Below, piece by piece: positions 15,860-25,498 of a stretch of 36,306 bases of DNA (positions are counted from its first letter, which is position 1; each line of letters starts with the position of its first letter). Where the stretch lies: the NCBI GenBank assembly GCA_965660165.1, contig CBFHYU010000021.1:1-36306 (forward strand), read 5' to 3'. Made by a program: the position numbers and the translations under genes. The notes beneath the pieces are model-generated. The model saw only the letters and a list, made by a program, of their open reading frames with translations. It was not told where the DNA came from and ran no database searches. Source of the stretch: WTJO01 sp965660165. GTDB taxonomy: Bacteria; Pseudomonadota; Alphaproteobacteria; Puniceispirillales; Puniceispirillaceae.

Positions 15860-17797
15860 ATGATGTATCAAGCGATTGTATTTTTGCCGTTATGTGCGGC
15901 TATTATTGCTGGCCTGTTTTCTTTGCGGAAACAGCATAGTGCGGCCGCGTTCGTAACCATTGGCGGGGTGGTCATCTCGTTATTGCTATCCTGTATTGTT
16001 TTTGCTCATATTGCGCTTGGCAGTAATGCTGTAACGATTGAGGTAGCGCGCTGGATTGGCTCAGGTGAATTTCAGGCGCATTGGGCTTTGCGATTTGACA
16101 CGTTGACAGCCGTGATGCTGATTGTGGTGACATCTGTTTCGGCGTGTGTTCATATTTATTCAGTTGGCTATATGTCACATGACCCGTCACGCGCGCGGTT
16201 TATGGCCTATCTAAGCTTGTTTACTTTTGCCATGCTGATGTTGGTGACGGCAGATAATTTGGTTCAGCTTTTCTTTGGCTGGGAAGGGGTAGGGGTTGCA
16301 TCCTATCTGCTTATTGGTTTTTGGTATCATAAAGAATCTGCGCATAAGGCAGCGATGAAAGCCTTTGTGGTAAATCGTGTCGGCGATTTTGGCTTTGCAT
16401 TAGGGATTATTGCGGTATTTGCGCTTGTAGGCTCTGTCCAGTTTGACGATATTTTTGATGCTGCGCCTACCTTGCTCACTAGTAATGTGAGCTTGTTTGG
16501 CATGTCATTCCCTGCGCTTGAGGTGGTATCATTGCTGTTATTTATTGGCGCAATGGGTAAGTCAGCTCAGCTTGGGCTTCACACATGGTTGCCTGATGCG
16601 ATGGAAGGCCCTACACCTGTCTCAGCCCTAATCCATGCCGCTACAATGGTAACGGCTGGCGTATTTTTGGTATGCCGTATGTCGCCAGTGATTGAATATG
16701 CGCCAGTGACGCTTGATATTATTACCATTGTTGGTGCCTCGACAGCGATTTTTGCGGCAACAGTTGGTATGACACAATTTGATATTAAGCGTGTTATTGC
16801 CTATTCAACCTGCTCACAGCTTGGCTATATGTTTTTTGCGGCAGGTGTGTCTGCCTATCCAGCGGCAATGTTCCATCTGACAACCCATGCCTTTTTCAAA
16901 GCCTTGCTGTTCTTAGGTGCAGGCTCAGTTATTCATGCGCTATCAGATGAACAGGATTTACGCCGTATGGGCGGAATTTGGCGCGCTGTACCAGTGACCT
17001 ACACAATGATGTGGATTGGCTCTTTGGCATTAGCTGGCTTCCCGTTCTTTGCTGGGTTCTATTCAAAAGATATGATTTTAGAGGCCGCGTATGGCGCACA
17101 TTCAGGGCCTGGCATGCTGGCCTTTTGGCTAGGATGTGCGGCGGCGTTCCTAACCGCCTTTTATAGCTGGCGGCTGTTGATACTGGCATTTCATGGCACG
17201 CCCCGCGCATCAGATGAAGCGATGGCGCATCTGCATGAATCACCAAATATCATGACCTTGCCGCTTATACCGCTAGCATTGGGCGCTATTTTTGCGGGAT
17301 GGATAGGCTATGATATGTTTGTGGGCTATAATTATCAGGAATTCTGGGGTGAATCTCTATTCATCTTACCTCAGCATCAGGCGATGGAGGCTGCCCATCA
17401 TGTGCCAACATGGGTAAAGCTATTGCCTATTGTGCTGGCAGGCTCAGGGGTTGCTCTTGCTTATATCTGTTATAAGGTGAGGCCTGATTTGCCTGCAAAG
17501 ATTGCTGGTCAATTTGCTTCACTACACCGATTCTTCTTTAATAAATGGTTCTTTGACGAGCTATATGATCGTTTATTTGTAGCCCCTGCGGTCAAAATTG
17601 GCAAAGGGCTATGGATAAAAGGTGATAAAGGGACAATTGATTATTTTGGGCCAGACGGCACATCCGCTATGGTGCAACGTATTTCCCGTTCTTTGGTGCA
17701 GCTTCAGACAGGCTATGTATATCACTATGCGTTTGCCATGATGATCGGCGTTGTCATTCTTATTTCTTGGTATTTCAGCGGTTTCGGGGGTCGTTAA
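15860..17797 (+). CDS. nuoL: NADH-quinone oxidoreductase subunit L (antiporter-like)
   Basis: This 645-residue distal pump subunit has about 14 antiporter-type helices plus the long lateral helix at its C terminus. Landmarks are LFFGWEGVGVASYLLIGFWY, with the conserved Glu, and LHTWLPDAMEGPTPVSALIHAATMVTAGVFL, the proton-channel signature shared with Mrp antiporters. The 3' end stops just before nuoM. The start is ATGATG after AAGGG; the second ATG at 15863 is also possible. Confidence 0.97.
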   Translation: MMYQAIVFLPLCAAIIAGLFSLRKQHSAAAFVTIGGVVISLLLSCIVFAHIALGSNAVTIEVARWIGSGEFQAHWALRFDTLTAVMLIVVTSVSACVHIYSVGYMSHDPSRARFMAYLSLFTFAMLMLVTADNLVQLFFGWEGVGVASYLLIGFWYHKESAHKAAMKAFVVNRVGDFGFALGIIAVFALVGSVQFDDIFDAAPTLLTSNVSLFGMSFPALEVVSLLLFIGAMGKSAQLGLHTWLPDAMEGPTPVSALIHAATMVTAGVFLVCRMSPVIEYAPVTLDIITIVGASTAIFAATVGMTQFDIKRVIAYSTCSQLGYMFFAAGVSAYPAAMFHLTTHAFFKALLFLGAGSVIHALSDEQDLRRMGGIWRAVPVTYTMMWIGSLALAGFPFFAGFYSKDMILEAAYGAHSGPGMLAFWLGCAAAFLTAFYSWRLLILAFHGTPRASDEAMAHLHESPNIMTLPLIPLALGAIFAGWIGYDMFVGYNYQEFWGESLFILPQHQAMEAAHHVPTWVKLLPIVLAGSGVALAYICYKVRPDLPAKIAGQFASLHRFFFNKWFFDELYDRLFVAPAVKIGKGLWIKGDKGTIDYFGPDGTSAMVQRISRSLVQLQTGYVYHYAFAMMIGVVILISWYFSGFGGR

Positions 17798-17798
17798 T

Positions 17799-19304
17799 AT
17801 GCTATCTAGCTGGCCATTATTAAGCGTTATTATTTTTCTGCCCCTGATAGGTGTGCTGTTCTTAATGTTGATCAGAGGAGATCAGCAGGTTGTAGCCGCC
17901 AATTCTCGGCAAGTAGCCTTATGGGTTTCAAGTTTTGCCTTTCTGCTATCATTATTCCTGTTTTGGGGCTTTGATCCTGTCGCATCAGGGTATCAGTTTG
18001 AAGAAAAAGCAGAATGGATTGCTGGTTCGGGGATTACCTATCATCTAGGTATTGATGGGATTTCAATGCCCTTTATCTTGCTGTCAACCTTTCTGACGCC
18101 GCTAGCGATTTTAGCAAGCTGGCAGGCTATCACCCATAGGGTGCGCGAATATATGATAGCATTTTTGGTGCTTGAAGTGATGATGGTAGGCATGTTTGCC
18201 TCGCTTGATATGCTGATGTTCTATCTGTTTTTTGAGGGCGTTCTGATACCGATGTTTCTGATTATCGGCGTGTGGGGCGGTGCTGAACGGGTATATGCGG
18301 CATTCAAATTCTTTTTGTTTACCTTGCTTGGCTCAGTTCTGATGCTGGTTTGTATGCTGTATATGTATCATGTGGTCGGCACTACCAATATCGTTGATCT
18401 GACCAGCTATGATTTTCTGCCTGCAATACAATTCTGGCTGTTTCTTGGCTTTTTTGCATCATTTGCTGTCAAGGTGCCTATGTGGCCTGTGCATACATGG
18501 TTGCCTGATGCGCATGTTCAGGCACCCACCGCAGGGTCTATGATACTGGCGGGTGTGTTGCTGAAAATGGGCGGATATGGCTTCTTGCGGTTTTCATTGC
18601 CAATGTTCCCTGATGCGTCTGCTTATTTTGCGCCGTGTATCTTTGGGCTGTCTGTGATTGCGGTGATTTATACCTCGCTTGTAGCGCTTGCACAAAGCGA
18701 TATGAAAAAGCTGATCGCCTATTCTTCTGTGGCGCATATGGGATTTGTAACAATTGGTATTTTTAGCCTGAATGAGCAAGGTATTGCAGGGGCGATGTTC
18801 CAGATGATTTCACATGGTCTGGTATCTGCAGCGCTGTTTTTCTGTGTGGGGGTTGTATATGACAGGCTTCATACGAGGGACATTGGTGCATATGGCGGTG
18901 TGGTAGATGCGATGCCGCGCTATGCCAGCTTTTTTATGTTTATGATGCTGGCATCTGTTGGCTTGCCCGGAACATCAGGCTTTGTCGGCGAAATGCTGGT
19001 ATTGGTTGGGGCATGGCAGGCATCTTATTGGGTTGCAATATTTGCTGCTACAGGGCTTGTGTTGGGAGCATGCTATATGCTCTGGCTATATAGGCGGGTG
19101 ATTTTTGGCAGAGCAGAAAAGCCTGAAATTCAAGAATTAGCGCCTCTGAATAATCGTGAGTATCTGATCTTTGTGCCATTGACGATTCTGGTTTTATGGT
19201 TTGGTGTGTATCCATCAACGCTACTTGATATTATGCAAGGGGCTGTGATTGACCTGCTTGAAGTGTCTGGTGTCGGAACAGCAACTCAGACGGCACTGCG
19301 TTAA
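17799..19304 (+). CDS. nuoM: NADH-quinone oxidoreductase subunit M (antiporter-like)
   Basis: This 501-residue antiporter-like subunit has about 14 helices. The conserved Glu occurs in FYLFFEGVLIPMFLIIGVWGG, and the channel motif is PVHTWLPDAHVQAPTAGSMILAGVLLKMGGYGFLRF. IAYSSVAHMGF is the broken-helix region. The ATG at 17799 follows GGGGG after the nuoL stop; an in-frame start at 17751 would overlap nuoL without better support. Confidence 0.97.
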   Translation: MLSSWPLLSVIIFLPLIGVLFLMLIRGDQQVVAANSRQVALWVSSFAFLLSLFLFWGFDPVASGYQFEEKAEWIAGSGITYHLGIDGISMPFILLSTFLTPLAILASWQAITHRVREYMIAFLVLEVMMVGMFASLDMLMFYLFFEGVLIPMFLIIGVWGGAERVYAAFKFFLFTLLGSVLMLVCMLYMYHVVGTTNIVDLTSYDFLPAIQFWLFLGFFASFAVKVPMWPVHTWLPDAHVQAPTAGSMILAGVLLKMGGYGFLRFSLPMFPDASAYFAPCIFGLSVIAVIYTSLVALAQSDMKKLIAYSSVAHMGFVTIGIFSLNEQGIAGAMFQMISHGLVSAALFFCVGVVYDRLHTRDIGAYGGVVDAMPRYASFFMFMMLASVGLPGTSGFVGEMLVLVGAWQASYWVAIFAATGLVLGACYMLWLYRRVIFGRAEKPEIQELAPLNNREYLIFVPLTILVLWFGVYPSTLLDIMQGAVIDLLEVSGVGTATQTALR

Positions 19305-19315
19305 GGGGGCAGTAA

Positions 19316-20761
19316 ATGGATTTCTCTCAGATTACCTTTTCAGCAGCATTGCCTGAATATATTCTTGCAAGCCTATCGTTAGTGTTAGTGCTGGTAGCGG
19401 CGTTTAGCGCAAACCAAGAACATCATATGAAAGGTGTTAGAAGCCTGTCTTTAATCGGCTATGCGCTTGCATTTGGTGCGATTTTCTTTGTGCCAGAAGG
19501 CAGGCATGTGCTGTTTAACGGATTATTTGAAGTGGGTGCACTTGGATATTACATGAAAGGGCTGGTGCTGATAGGCGCTTTCTTTGCCTCTTGGCTGGTA
19601 AGTGATGGCTGGGGCGAGGGTGTTGATAGGCCAGAATATCATGTGCTGATTGTGCTAGCTGTGCTTGGCATGATGGTGATGATTTCTGCCAATGATTTGT
19701 TATCGCTTTATATGGGTCTAGAGCTTCAGTCCCTGCCGCTGTATGTTGTGGCGGCTATGCGCACAGGCTCGCTTAAATCATCTGAAGCTGGGCTGAAATA
19801 TTTTCTGCTAGGCGCATTATCTTCAGGCTTATTGCTCTATGGTGCGTCCTTGATTTATGGATATACAGGCACAACCAATATTGACCTGATTGCTGCCAGC
19901 CTAAGTGAGGGCAATGTGTCAGCAGGCGTAACGATTGGTATGGTGTTTTTGCTAAGTGGTCTGGCATTCAAAATTTCAGCCGCGCCCTTCCATATGTGGA
20001 CACCAGATGTATATGAAGGCGCTCCAACGCCCGTAACTGCGCTGTTTGCAATTGTGCCAAAAGTGGCGGCTATGGGATTATTGCTGAATCTGTGTTATGG
20101 CGCATTTGGTGATATTTCTATGCAATGGAGCCAGATTTTCATTGCGCTATCTATTGCATCTATGATTGTTGGCGCGACTGGTGCCATCATGCAACAAAAT
20201 ATCAAGCGAATGATGGCCTATTCCTCTATTGCTCATATGGGATATGCGCTAGCTGGATTTGCGGCGGCCTCTGAGGCTGGCTTTGCATCTGTGATCATTT
20301 ATATGACAACCTATCTATTTATGGGGGCTGGCGCCTTTGCCATCATTATGACTATGCGCCGTGATACCATGCCAGTTGAAAAAATATCTGATCTTGCGGG
20401 TATGTCTTCTACCCATCCATTGCTGGCGGCAGGCATGATGATTATCATGTTCTCTATGGCTGGTATCCCGCCTATGGCAGGCTTTTTTGGCAAATGGTAT
20501 GTATTTTTAGCGGCCGTTAATGCGGGTCTTATCCCGCTTGCTGTTATTGGTGTGCTTACCTCTGTTATAGGGGCGTTTTATTATCTTAGAATCATCAAGC
20601 TGATGTATTTTGAAGAAGCAGAAGCCCCTCTGGATAAGGGGATGGAACGCAATAACAGGCTTGTTCTTGTTATTTCACTAGGCGTGATTGTGCTATTTTT
20701 CATGGGTATTAGCCGTGTGAATGAGGCGGCTAGCCTTATCGCACTATCTGCCTTTGGATAG
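19316..20761 (+). CDS. nuoN: NADH-quinone oxidoreductase subunit N (antiporter-like)
   Basis: This 481-residue membrane subunit closes the complex I operon. It contains YMGLELQSLPLYVVAA, with the conserved Glu, and APFHMWTPDVYEGAPTPVTALFAIVPK, the pump motif characteristic of NuoN. MMAYSSIAHMGYALAG follows. GGGGGC precedes the ATG. The birA start lies 1 nt after the stop, so the operon probably continues into cofactor genes. Confidence 0.97.
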   Translation: MDFSQITFSAALPEYILASLSLVLVLVAAFSANQEHHMKGVRSLSLIGYALAFGAIFFVPEGRHVLFNGLFEVGALGYYMKGLVLIGAFFASWLVSDGWGEGVDRPEYHVLIVLAVLGMMVMISANDLLSLYMGLELQSLPLYVVAAMRTGSLKSSEAGLKYFLLGALSSGLLLYGASLIYGYTGTTNIDLIAASLSEGNVSAGVTIGMVFLLSGLAFKISAAPFHMWTPDVYEGAPTPVTALFAIVPKVAAMGLLLNLCYGAFGDISMQWSQIFIALSIASMIVGATGAIMQQNIKRMMAYSSIAHMGYALAGFAAASEAGFASVIIYMTTYLFMGAGAFAIIMTMRRDTMPVEKISDLAGMSSTHPLLAAGMMIIMFSMAGIPPMAGFFGKWYVFLAAVNAGLIPLAVIGVLTSVIGAFYYLRIIKLMYFEEAEAPLDKGMERNNRLVLVISLGVIVLFFMGISRVNEAASLIALSAFG

Positions 20762-20762
20762 A

Positions 20763-21518
20763 ATGTGGCAGATTACAGAATCTGAGGTTGCAACCTCATC
20801 TAGCGACCTTGCTTTCCAACGGATTGAAGCCGATAGCGATACAGCGCATGGCGCGGTATTTATCGTTGCTGAGCAAACTAAGGGCAGGGGGCGGCAAGGA
20901 CGCAACTGGACATCTCGGCGGGGGGACGGCTTATATCTGTCAGCCATCATCAGATCACACAGGGAAGTTGCAGATTGGCCTGTAATTTCATTTGTAGCTA
21001 GCCTGTCATTATATCAGGCACTCATCTCGCTTTATCCTGAATTAGCTTCAAAACTGTTTCTAAAATGGCCAAATGATCTGGTAACTGATAGCCATAAGTT
21101 AGCTGGTATCTTGCTAGAGTCGCAAGGCGGGCATATTGTGATTGGCTGTGGTGTTAATCTGAAGAATGCGCCTGAGATTGAGCATAAAGGGCTTAGAGCA
21201 GGCGATTTAAGCCAGTATATTGGCGGGGCGGATATAGATAGGCTTGGGCTTGGCTATCGATTTCTTGAACAACTTGCTATCCAGCTTGCTATTTTTGAAA
21301 AAGAGGGTGTTTCCCCGATTATTGCCAGCTGGTCACATCATACGAATATGGTAGGCAAAGTGCTTAAGATCGACACCCAGAATGGACAGCTAAATGGCCG
21401 CTGTGACGGGGTTGATGAACGTGGTAATCTGCTACTGACGGATAATTCTGGTAACCATCATATCATTACAGCAGGTGATGTAAGCATAATGACTAATCGA
21501 GATGGTATAAAATCATGA
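20763..21518 (+). CDS. birA: biotin--[acetyl-CoA-carboxylase] ligase
   Basis: This 251-residue enzyme activates biotin with ATP and attaches it to carboxylase carrier domains. GRGRQGRNW (41-49) is the biotinyl-AMP loop and KWPNDL (101-106) includes the catalytic lysine. KLAGILLES and VIGCGVNL follow, and a small C-terminal SH3-like domain ends the chain. No N-terminal winged helix is present, so it is a ligase without the BirA repressor function. The ATG at 20763 is 1 nt after nuoN. The stop overlaps the coaX start. Confidence 0.95.
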   Translation: MWQITESEVATSSSDLAFQRIEADSDTAHGAVFIVAEQTKGRGRQGRNWTSRRGDGLYLSAIIRSHREVADWPVISFVASLSLYQALISLYPELASKLFLKWPNDLVTDSHKLAGILLESQGGHIVIGCGVNLKNAPEIEHKGLRAGDLSQYIGGADIDRLGLGYRFLEQLAIQLAIFEKEGVSPIIASWSHHTNMVGKVLKIDTQNGQLNGRCDGVDERGNLLLTDNSGNHHIITAGDVSIMTNRDGIKS

Positions 21519-22312
21519 TTTTGACTGTTGATTGCGGTAATACCAACATTGTGATGACGCTATTTTCTGCTAGTGATGATGCGGTGCTTGCGCATTGGCG
21601 GTTAAATACCCTGCCTTTAGCAAAAGCAGAAACGCGCGCGCGCTCTGTCAGCGAAACCATTACCAAAATGGGCATTTCAGATACCATCACCGATAGTGTG
21701 ATCGCAAGTGTCGTGCCTCAGGCAAACCCCGCCTTGCATGAGATGGCGAAATTGCTGAGCGGCAAGCCTGCCATGGCGATCTCAGACCCACATATCAAAT
21801 TGCCACTTGAAATAGATGTGCTGTCCCCCAATGAGATTGGTGATGATAGGCTTGTAAATGTAGCTGGTCTAAATAGTGATGTATCCTTGCCATGCTTGAT
21901 AATAGATTTTGGGACAGCAACAACCATTGATTTGGTGCGTGCGCCTAAGAATAAGGGCGGCCTGCCTATCTATGCTGGCGGCATTATCACGCCAGGTGTT
22001 CATAGATCAGTTGAAGCACTTGTTGCGGCGGCGGCAAAATTAACGCCCATTGAAATACAGGGGTTTGATAGCGATTTACCTGTGCTTGGCAAAAATACCA
22101 AACAAGCAATGGAATCTGGTATTTTATGGGGCTATGTTTGCCTGATTAACGGGCTGATAGATAAGCTTGAAGCCTCAGAATCAATAGAATGTACCGCGAT
22201 AGCTACAGGCGGGCTTGCCGGTGTGTTTGCTCCGCATGTCCCTAAAATTACAGAAATTGATAGTCATCTTACCAATCGTGGCCTATATCACATCTATAAA
22301 CAAAATAGATAA
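21515..22312 (+). CDS. coaX: type III pantothenate kinase
   Basis: This 265-residue enzyme catalyses the first step of coenzyme A synthesis. The ASKHA fold shows MILTVDCGNTNIVM (1-14), the phosphate-binding loop with Asp6; GDDRLVNVAGL, which is in the pantothenate site region; and IIDFGTATTIDLV with its acidic catalytic residue. GGIITPGVHRSVEALVAAAAKL follows. The ATG overlaps the birA TGA by 4 nt. The downstream rnj gene is 10 nt away. Confidence 0.96.
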   Translation: MILTVDCGNTNIVMTLFSASDDAVLAHWRLNTLPLAKAETRARSVSETITKMGISDTITDSVIASVVPQANPALHEMAKLLSGKPAMAISDPHIKLPLEIDVLSPNEIGDDRLVNVAGLNSDVSLPCLIIDFGTATTIDLVRAPKNKGGLPIYAGGIITPGVHRSVEALVAAAAKLTPIEIQGFDSDLPVLGKNTKQAMESGILWGYVCLINGLIDKLEASESIECTAIATGGLAGVFAPHVPKITEIDSHLTNRGLYHIYKQNR

Positions 22313-22322
22313 TGTTAGAATA

Positions 22323-24011
22323 ATGAAACGCGCACATAATCATATTACAGAATTTGACAGCTTTGCAGCTGATGAGCTGGTATTTGTACCACTTGGTGGT
22401 TCCGCCGAAATTGGCATGAATGTTAATCTATATCACTATCAACAAAGCTGGTTAATGGTTGATTTAGGCATAAGCTTTCCTGATGACACCATGCCTGGCA
22501 TTGACGTTCTCATTCCAGATATTAGCTATATTGAAGATAGAAAAGACCAGCTTGAAGCCCTTATTCTAACCCATGCACATGAAGACCATTTCGGCGCTAT
22601 TCCGTATCTATGGAGCAGGCTTGGTGTGCCAATTTATGGCACAGCCTTTACCATCGCCTTGCTCAAACGTAAATTAGCTGAATCTAGAATAGACATTAAA
22701 ATACCATTGCATATCATTGATTATAATCGTGAATATAAGTTCAAATCTTTCTCAATAGAGCTTGTTCAGCTTACCCATTCTATCCCTGACCCTGCGGCGT
22801 TGGTTATTCGCACAGATAAGGGTGTTATTCTTCATACAGGTGACTGGAAGTTTGATGCCACCCCGCATCTTGGCACAGATACAGATAAGCAAAGATTGCG
22901 CGAGATAGGTGATGAAGGTGTGCTGGCTATGGTGGGGGATTCTACCAATGCTATGGTTGAGGGCGCTACCCCTTCTGAAGATGTGGCGATGAAAGGTCTA
23001 ACAGAGGTCATTGGCGAAGCCAAACAAGCTGTAGCGATTACCTGTTTTGCGTCAAACGTAGCGCGTATCCAGAGCATTATTGCGGCCGCAACGACCCATA
23101 ATAGGTCTGTCTGTGTTGTTGGCAGAGCATTAAATAGAACCATATCAGCCGCCAAAGAGGCAGGCTATCTTACCGATTGCCCAGACTTTGTATCAGAATC
23201 AGATGCGCAATTATTACCACCAGAACATTTGGTGATTATCTGCACAGGCTCGCAAGGCGAAAGCCGCGCGGCTATGGCGCGCATAGCCTCTGGCACACAT
23301 GAAAGCATCAAATTAAATAAAGGGGATGTTACGATATTCTCATCTCGACAAATTCCAGGTAATGAGGCCGCAATTAGCCGTGTTCAGGATAATTTGATTC
23401 GGCAAGGGGTTCAGGTGATAACAGATGAAGAGCGCCCTGTGCATGTGTCTGGCCATCCAGCAAGAGACGAGATTATTGAAATGTATGGGCTTGTGCGGCC
23501 AAAAATTGCAATTCCAGTGCATGGCACAGCCCGTCATCTTAAAGCGCATGCTGCATTGGCCAAATCCTGTCAGGTTGCTCAGCAATTTATCCCGTCAAAT
23601 GGCGCGGTAATCAGATTTTTAGATGATAAGGCAGAGCAGATTGACCACATAGATACAGGACTTCAAACCTTTGAAGCGGGCGATGTGGTACCGCTTGAAT
23701 CCGAATTTCTGAAAAGCAGAAAGCGCATGCTTTGGAATGGCAGCCTATCTGTATCTGTTGTATTTGATGGGGCAGGCGAGTTATTGCTTGCGCCGTCTGT
23801 TAGCCAAACAGGCCTATGCTCAGACGGACAGGCAGAAAAATTTACCGCCGATGCATCACTTGCGGTTGAAGATAGGCTAGAAGCGCTTGATGATGATGCT
23901 ATTTTGGATGATAGAAAGGTGCATAAAACAATCACAGAAAGTGTGCGCTCGTTAGCTAGAACACAATTTAGGTTAAGACCAGTGGTTGATGTGCATATTA
24001 TGCGCGCCTAG
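22323..24011 (+). CDS. rnj: ribonuclease J
   Basis: This 562-residue metallo-beta-lactamase/beta-CASP nuclease acts in RNA processing and decay. The zinc motif THAHEDHFGA (83-92) is complete, and LGGSAEIGMN (24-33) is the RNase J N-terminal signature. GDSTNA and FASNVARIQSI lie in the catalytic and beta-CASP regions, and PVHGTARHLKAHA is the late histidine motif. The C-terminal domain (about 470-562) is present. The ATG at 22323 was chosen; the long in-frame upstream extension would overlap coaX by about 100 nt. This gene is adjacent to coaX-mce in many Alphaproteobacteria. Confidence 0.95.
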   Translation: MKRAHNHITEFDSFAADELVFVPLGGSAEIGMNVNLYHYQQSWLMVDLGISFPDDTMPGIDVLIPDISYIEDRKDQLEALILTHAHEDHFGAIPYLWSRLGVPIYGTAFTIALLKRKLAESRIDIKIPLHIIDYNREYKFKSFSIELVQLTHSIPDPAALVIRTDKGVILHTGDWKFDATPHLGTDTDKQRLREIGDEGVLAMVGDSTNAMVEGATPSEDVAMKGLTEVIGEAKQAVAITCFASNVARIQSIIAAATTHNRSVCVVGRALNRTISAAKEAGYLTDCPDFVSESDAQLLPPEHLVIICTGSQGESRAAMARIASGTHESIKLNKGDVTIFSSRQIPGNEAAISRVQDNLIRQGVQVITDEERPVHVSGHPARDEIIEMYGLVRPKIAIPVHGTARHLKAHAALAKSCQVAQQFIPSNGAVIRFLDDKAEQIDHIDTGLQTFEAGDVVPLESEFLKSRKRMLWNGSLSVSVVFDGAGELLLAPSVSQTGLCSDGQAEKFTADASLAVEDRLEALDDDAILDDRKVHKTITESVRSLARTQFRLRPVVDVHIMRA

Positions 24012-24037
24012 TGCGTTCACAATTTAGGTTTGAACAT

Positions 24038-24442
24038 ATGTTTGGAACAATTAACCATATCGCAATAGCAGTGCCCTGCCTAAAAGTTGCCTCTCAGGAA
24101 TGGCGGCAAAAATTAGGGGCAGAGATCTCAGAGCCGCAACGCCTAGAAGAACATGGTGTCACGGTGATATTTATTGATACAGGTACTAGCAAAATAGAAC
24201 TGCTAGAAGCCATTGACGAGAATTCGCCAATAGCTGGCTTTATGGCCAAAAACCCGCAAGGCGGCATGCATCATATCTGTTTTGATGTAGATGATATTTA
24301 CGCCTCACGCGATAGGCTGATAGCTGAGGGCGCACGAATATTAGGCAGTCCAGAGCCAATAATAGGGGCGCATGGGAAGCCTGTATTATTTGTGCATCCA
24401 AAGGACATAACAGCTACATTAATCGAAATTCAGCAGCGCTAG
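24038..24442 (+). CDS. mce: methylmalonyl-CoA epimerase
   Basis: This 134-residue glyoxalase/VOC-fold protein interconverts (R)- and (S)-methylmalonyl-CoA in propionate metabolism. Metal-ligand regions are visible as INHIAIAVP near the start, then IELLEAI, HHICFDVDDI in the second module, and a final Glu-containing strand ATLIEIQQ. The ATG at 24038 follows TAGGTTTGA; a GTG at 24011 overlaps the rnj stop and is less likely. Methylmalonyl-CoA mutase is not in the window. Confidence 0.92.
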   Translation: MFGTINHIAIAVPCLKVASQEWRQKLGAEISEPQRLEEHGVTVIFIDTGTSKIELLEAIDENSPIAGFMAKNPQGGMHHICFDVDDIYASRDRLIAEGARILGSPEPIIGAHGKPVLFVHPKDITATLIEIQQR

Positions 24443-24472
24443 ACAGTCTGTTTTTTAAAATAAGGATTAACT

Positions 24473-24709
24473 ATGGATACAGTTTCATCTGTTGTTGTGT
24501 ATATTCTGTTATGGTGGTGGGTGTTTTTCATGACATTGCCATTCGGTGCAAAGCCGCCTGAAATAGTAGAAAAGGGTCATGCTCCATCCGCACCAAAAAA
24601 TCCACATCTCGGAAAGAAAATTTTGATAACAACCGTGATCGCAGCAATTTTATTTGTTGGTGTGAGGGCGCTTATTTTATCTGAATTATTTTCATTCAGG
24701 CCTAATTAG
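24473..24709 (+). CDS. DUF1467 family membrane protein
   Basis: This 78-residue protein has two hydrophobic helices (about 5-24 and 49-68), with the signature WWWVFFMTLPFGAKPP at the end of the first. That pattern identifies the DUF1467 family, which often follows mce in Alphaproteobacteria. Its function is not known. TAAGGATTA precedes the ATG. It is the last gene of this unit before a strong terminator. Confidence 0.9.
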   Translation: MDTVSSVVVYILLWWWVFFMTLPFGAKPPEIVEKGHAPSAPKNPHLGKKILITTVIAAILFVGVRALILSELFSFRPN

Positions 24710-25017
24710 GTGGCAGCTGCGCTGACCTTGCGGTGTTTTACGCGCTAGCATATCTAATTAAACGGTTAAGCGCAAAAATTAAACATAAAAAAAACAAGGC
24801 AATACGCCTTGTTTTTAAGGTTTCCCTAAACTTGGTTTTTTATTCTTAAAAAATGGTATCGCACACAATCTATTCTGTCACTAATAAAATGCATTTTTCC
24901 TTTTTTTCAAAAGACATGCTATTCATTCAAAATGAAGGTTTGCGATCTTTCAATTACCTGCTGTTTATATTACAGTCTGGCGCAACAGCGTTTTGAATCG
25001 CAAGAGGCGTTAGTGAT
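24710..25017 (+). other. intergenic region between DUF1467 and rpiB
   Basis: This 308-bp gap contains the terminator at 24790-24816. Downstream of it is A+T-rich sequence that probably carries the rpiB promoter. TTGCGA (24940-24945) and TTTATA (24964-24969) with an 18-nt spacer are the best candidate I see. No small ORF with a convincing ribosome site, no tRNA and no recognised riboswitch was found. Confidence 0.5.
24790..24816. terminator. Rho-independent terminator, symmetric
   Basis: AAAAACAAGGC (24790-24800) and GCCTTGTTTTT (24806-24816) form a perfect inverted repeat with 11-nt arms and a 5-nt loop (AATAC). The T-run on the plus strand and the A-run before the stem mean it could act on either strand. 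It ends the nuo-birA-coaX-rnj-mce-DUF1467 direction. Confidence 0.9.
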
Positions 25018-25458
25018 ATGAGCCAAAATGACATAATTTATTGCGCCAGCGATCATGGCGGTGTGCTATTGAAACAGGCTGTCCTTGAGCATCTTGCAAC
25101 AATAGGGCGCGAGGCGCGCGATTTAGGCACTGATGGCACACAATCAGTAGATTATCCAGATTTTGGCGCCTCACTTGCAAACGCAATCAAACAGGGCGGT
25201 ATAGGCATTGCCATGTGTGGCTCTGGTATTGGAATTTCAATCGCAGCGAACCGTCATAGCTGGGTTCGGGCGGCATTGGTGCATGATGAAACGACTGCTA
25301 GACTGGCACGCCAGCATAATGATGCCAATATCATTGCATTAGGCGAGCGCACAATGGGCATCGCAACAGCGCTGAATTGTATCGATATTTTTCTTAACAC
25401 AGGCTTTGACGGCGGCAGGCACCAGAGGCGAGTAGATAAGCTTACAGCCTTAAAATAG
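25018..25458 (+). CDS. rpiB: ribose-5-phosphate isomerase B
   Basis: This 146-residue RpiB/LacA/LacB enzyme interconverts ribose 5-phosphate and ribulose 5-phosphate. Asp12-His13 in CASDHGG begin the sugar site, Cys67 in IAMCGSGIGISIAANR is the catalytic base, and the phosphate loop follows. VHDETTARLARQHNDANIIALGERT completes the pattern. The start follows AGAGGCG. The next gene, glyA, lies 40 nt downstream. The product feeds ribulose 5-phosphate to the riboflavin genes nearby, a possible functional link. Confidence 0.95.
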   Translation: MSQNDIIYCASDHGGVLLKQAVLEHLATIGREARDLGTDGTQSVDYPDFGASLANAIKQGGIGIAMCGSGIGISIAANRHSWVRAALVHDETTARLARQHNDANIIALGERTMGIATALNCIDIFLNTGFDGGRHQRRVDKLTALK

Positions 25459-25498
25459 ACGATAACGTGATTATGAGCGGTTATGAAAGGACCTTATC

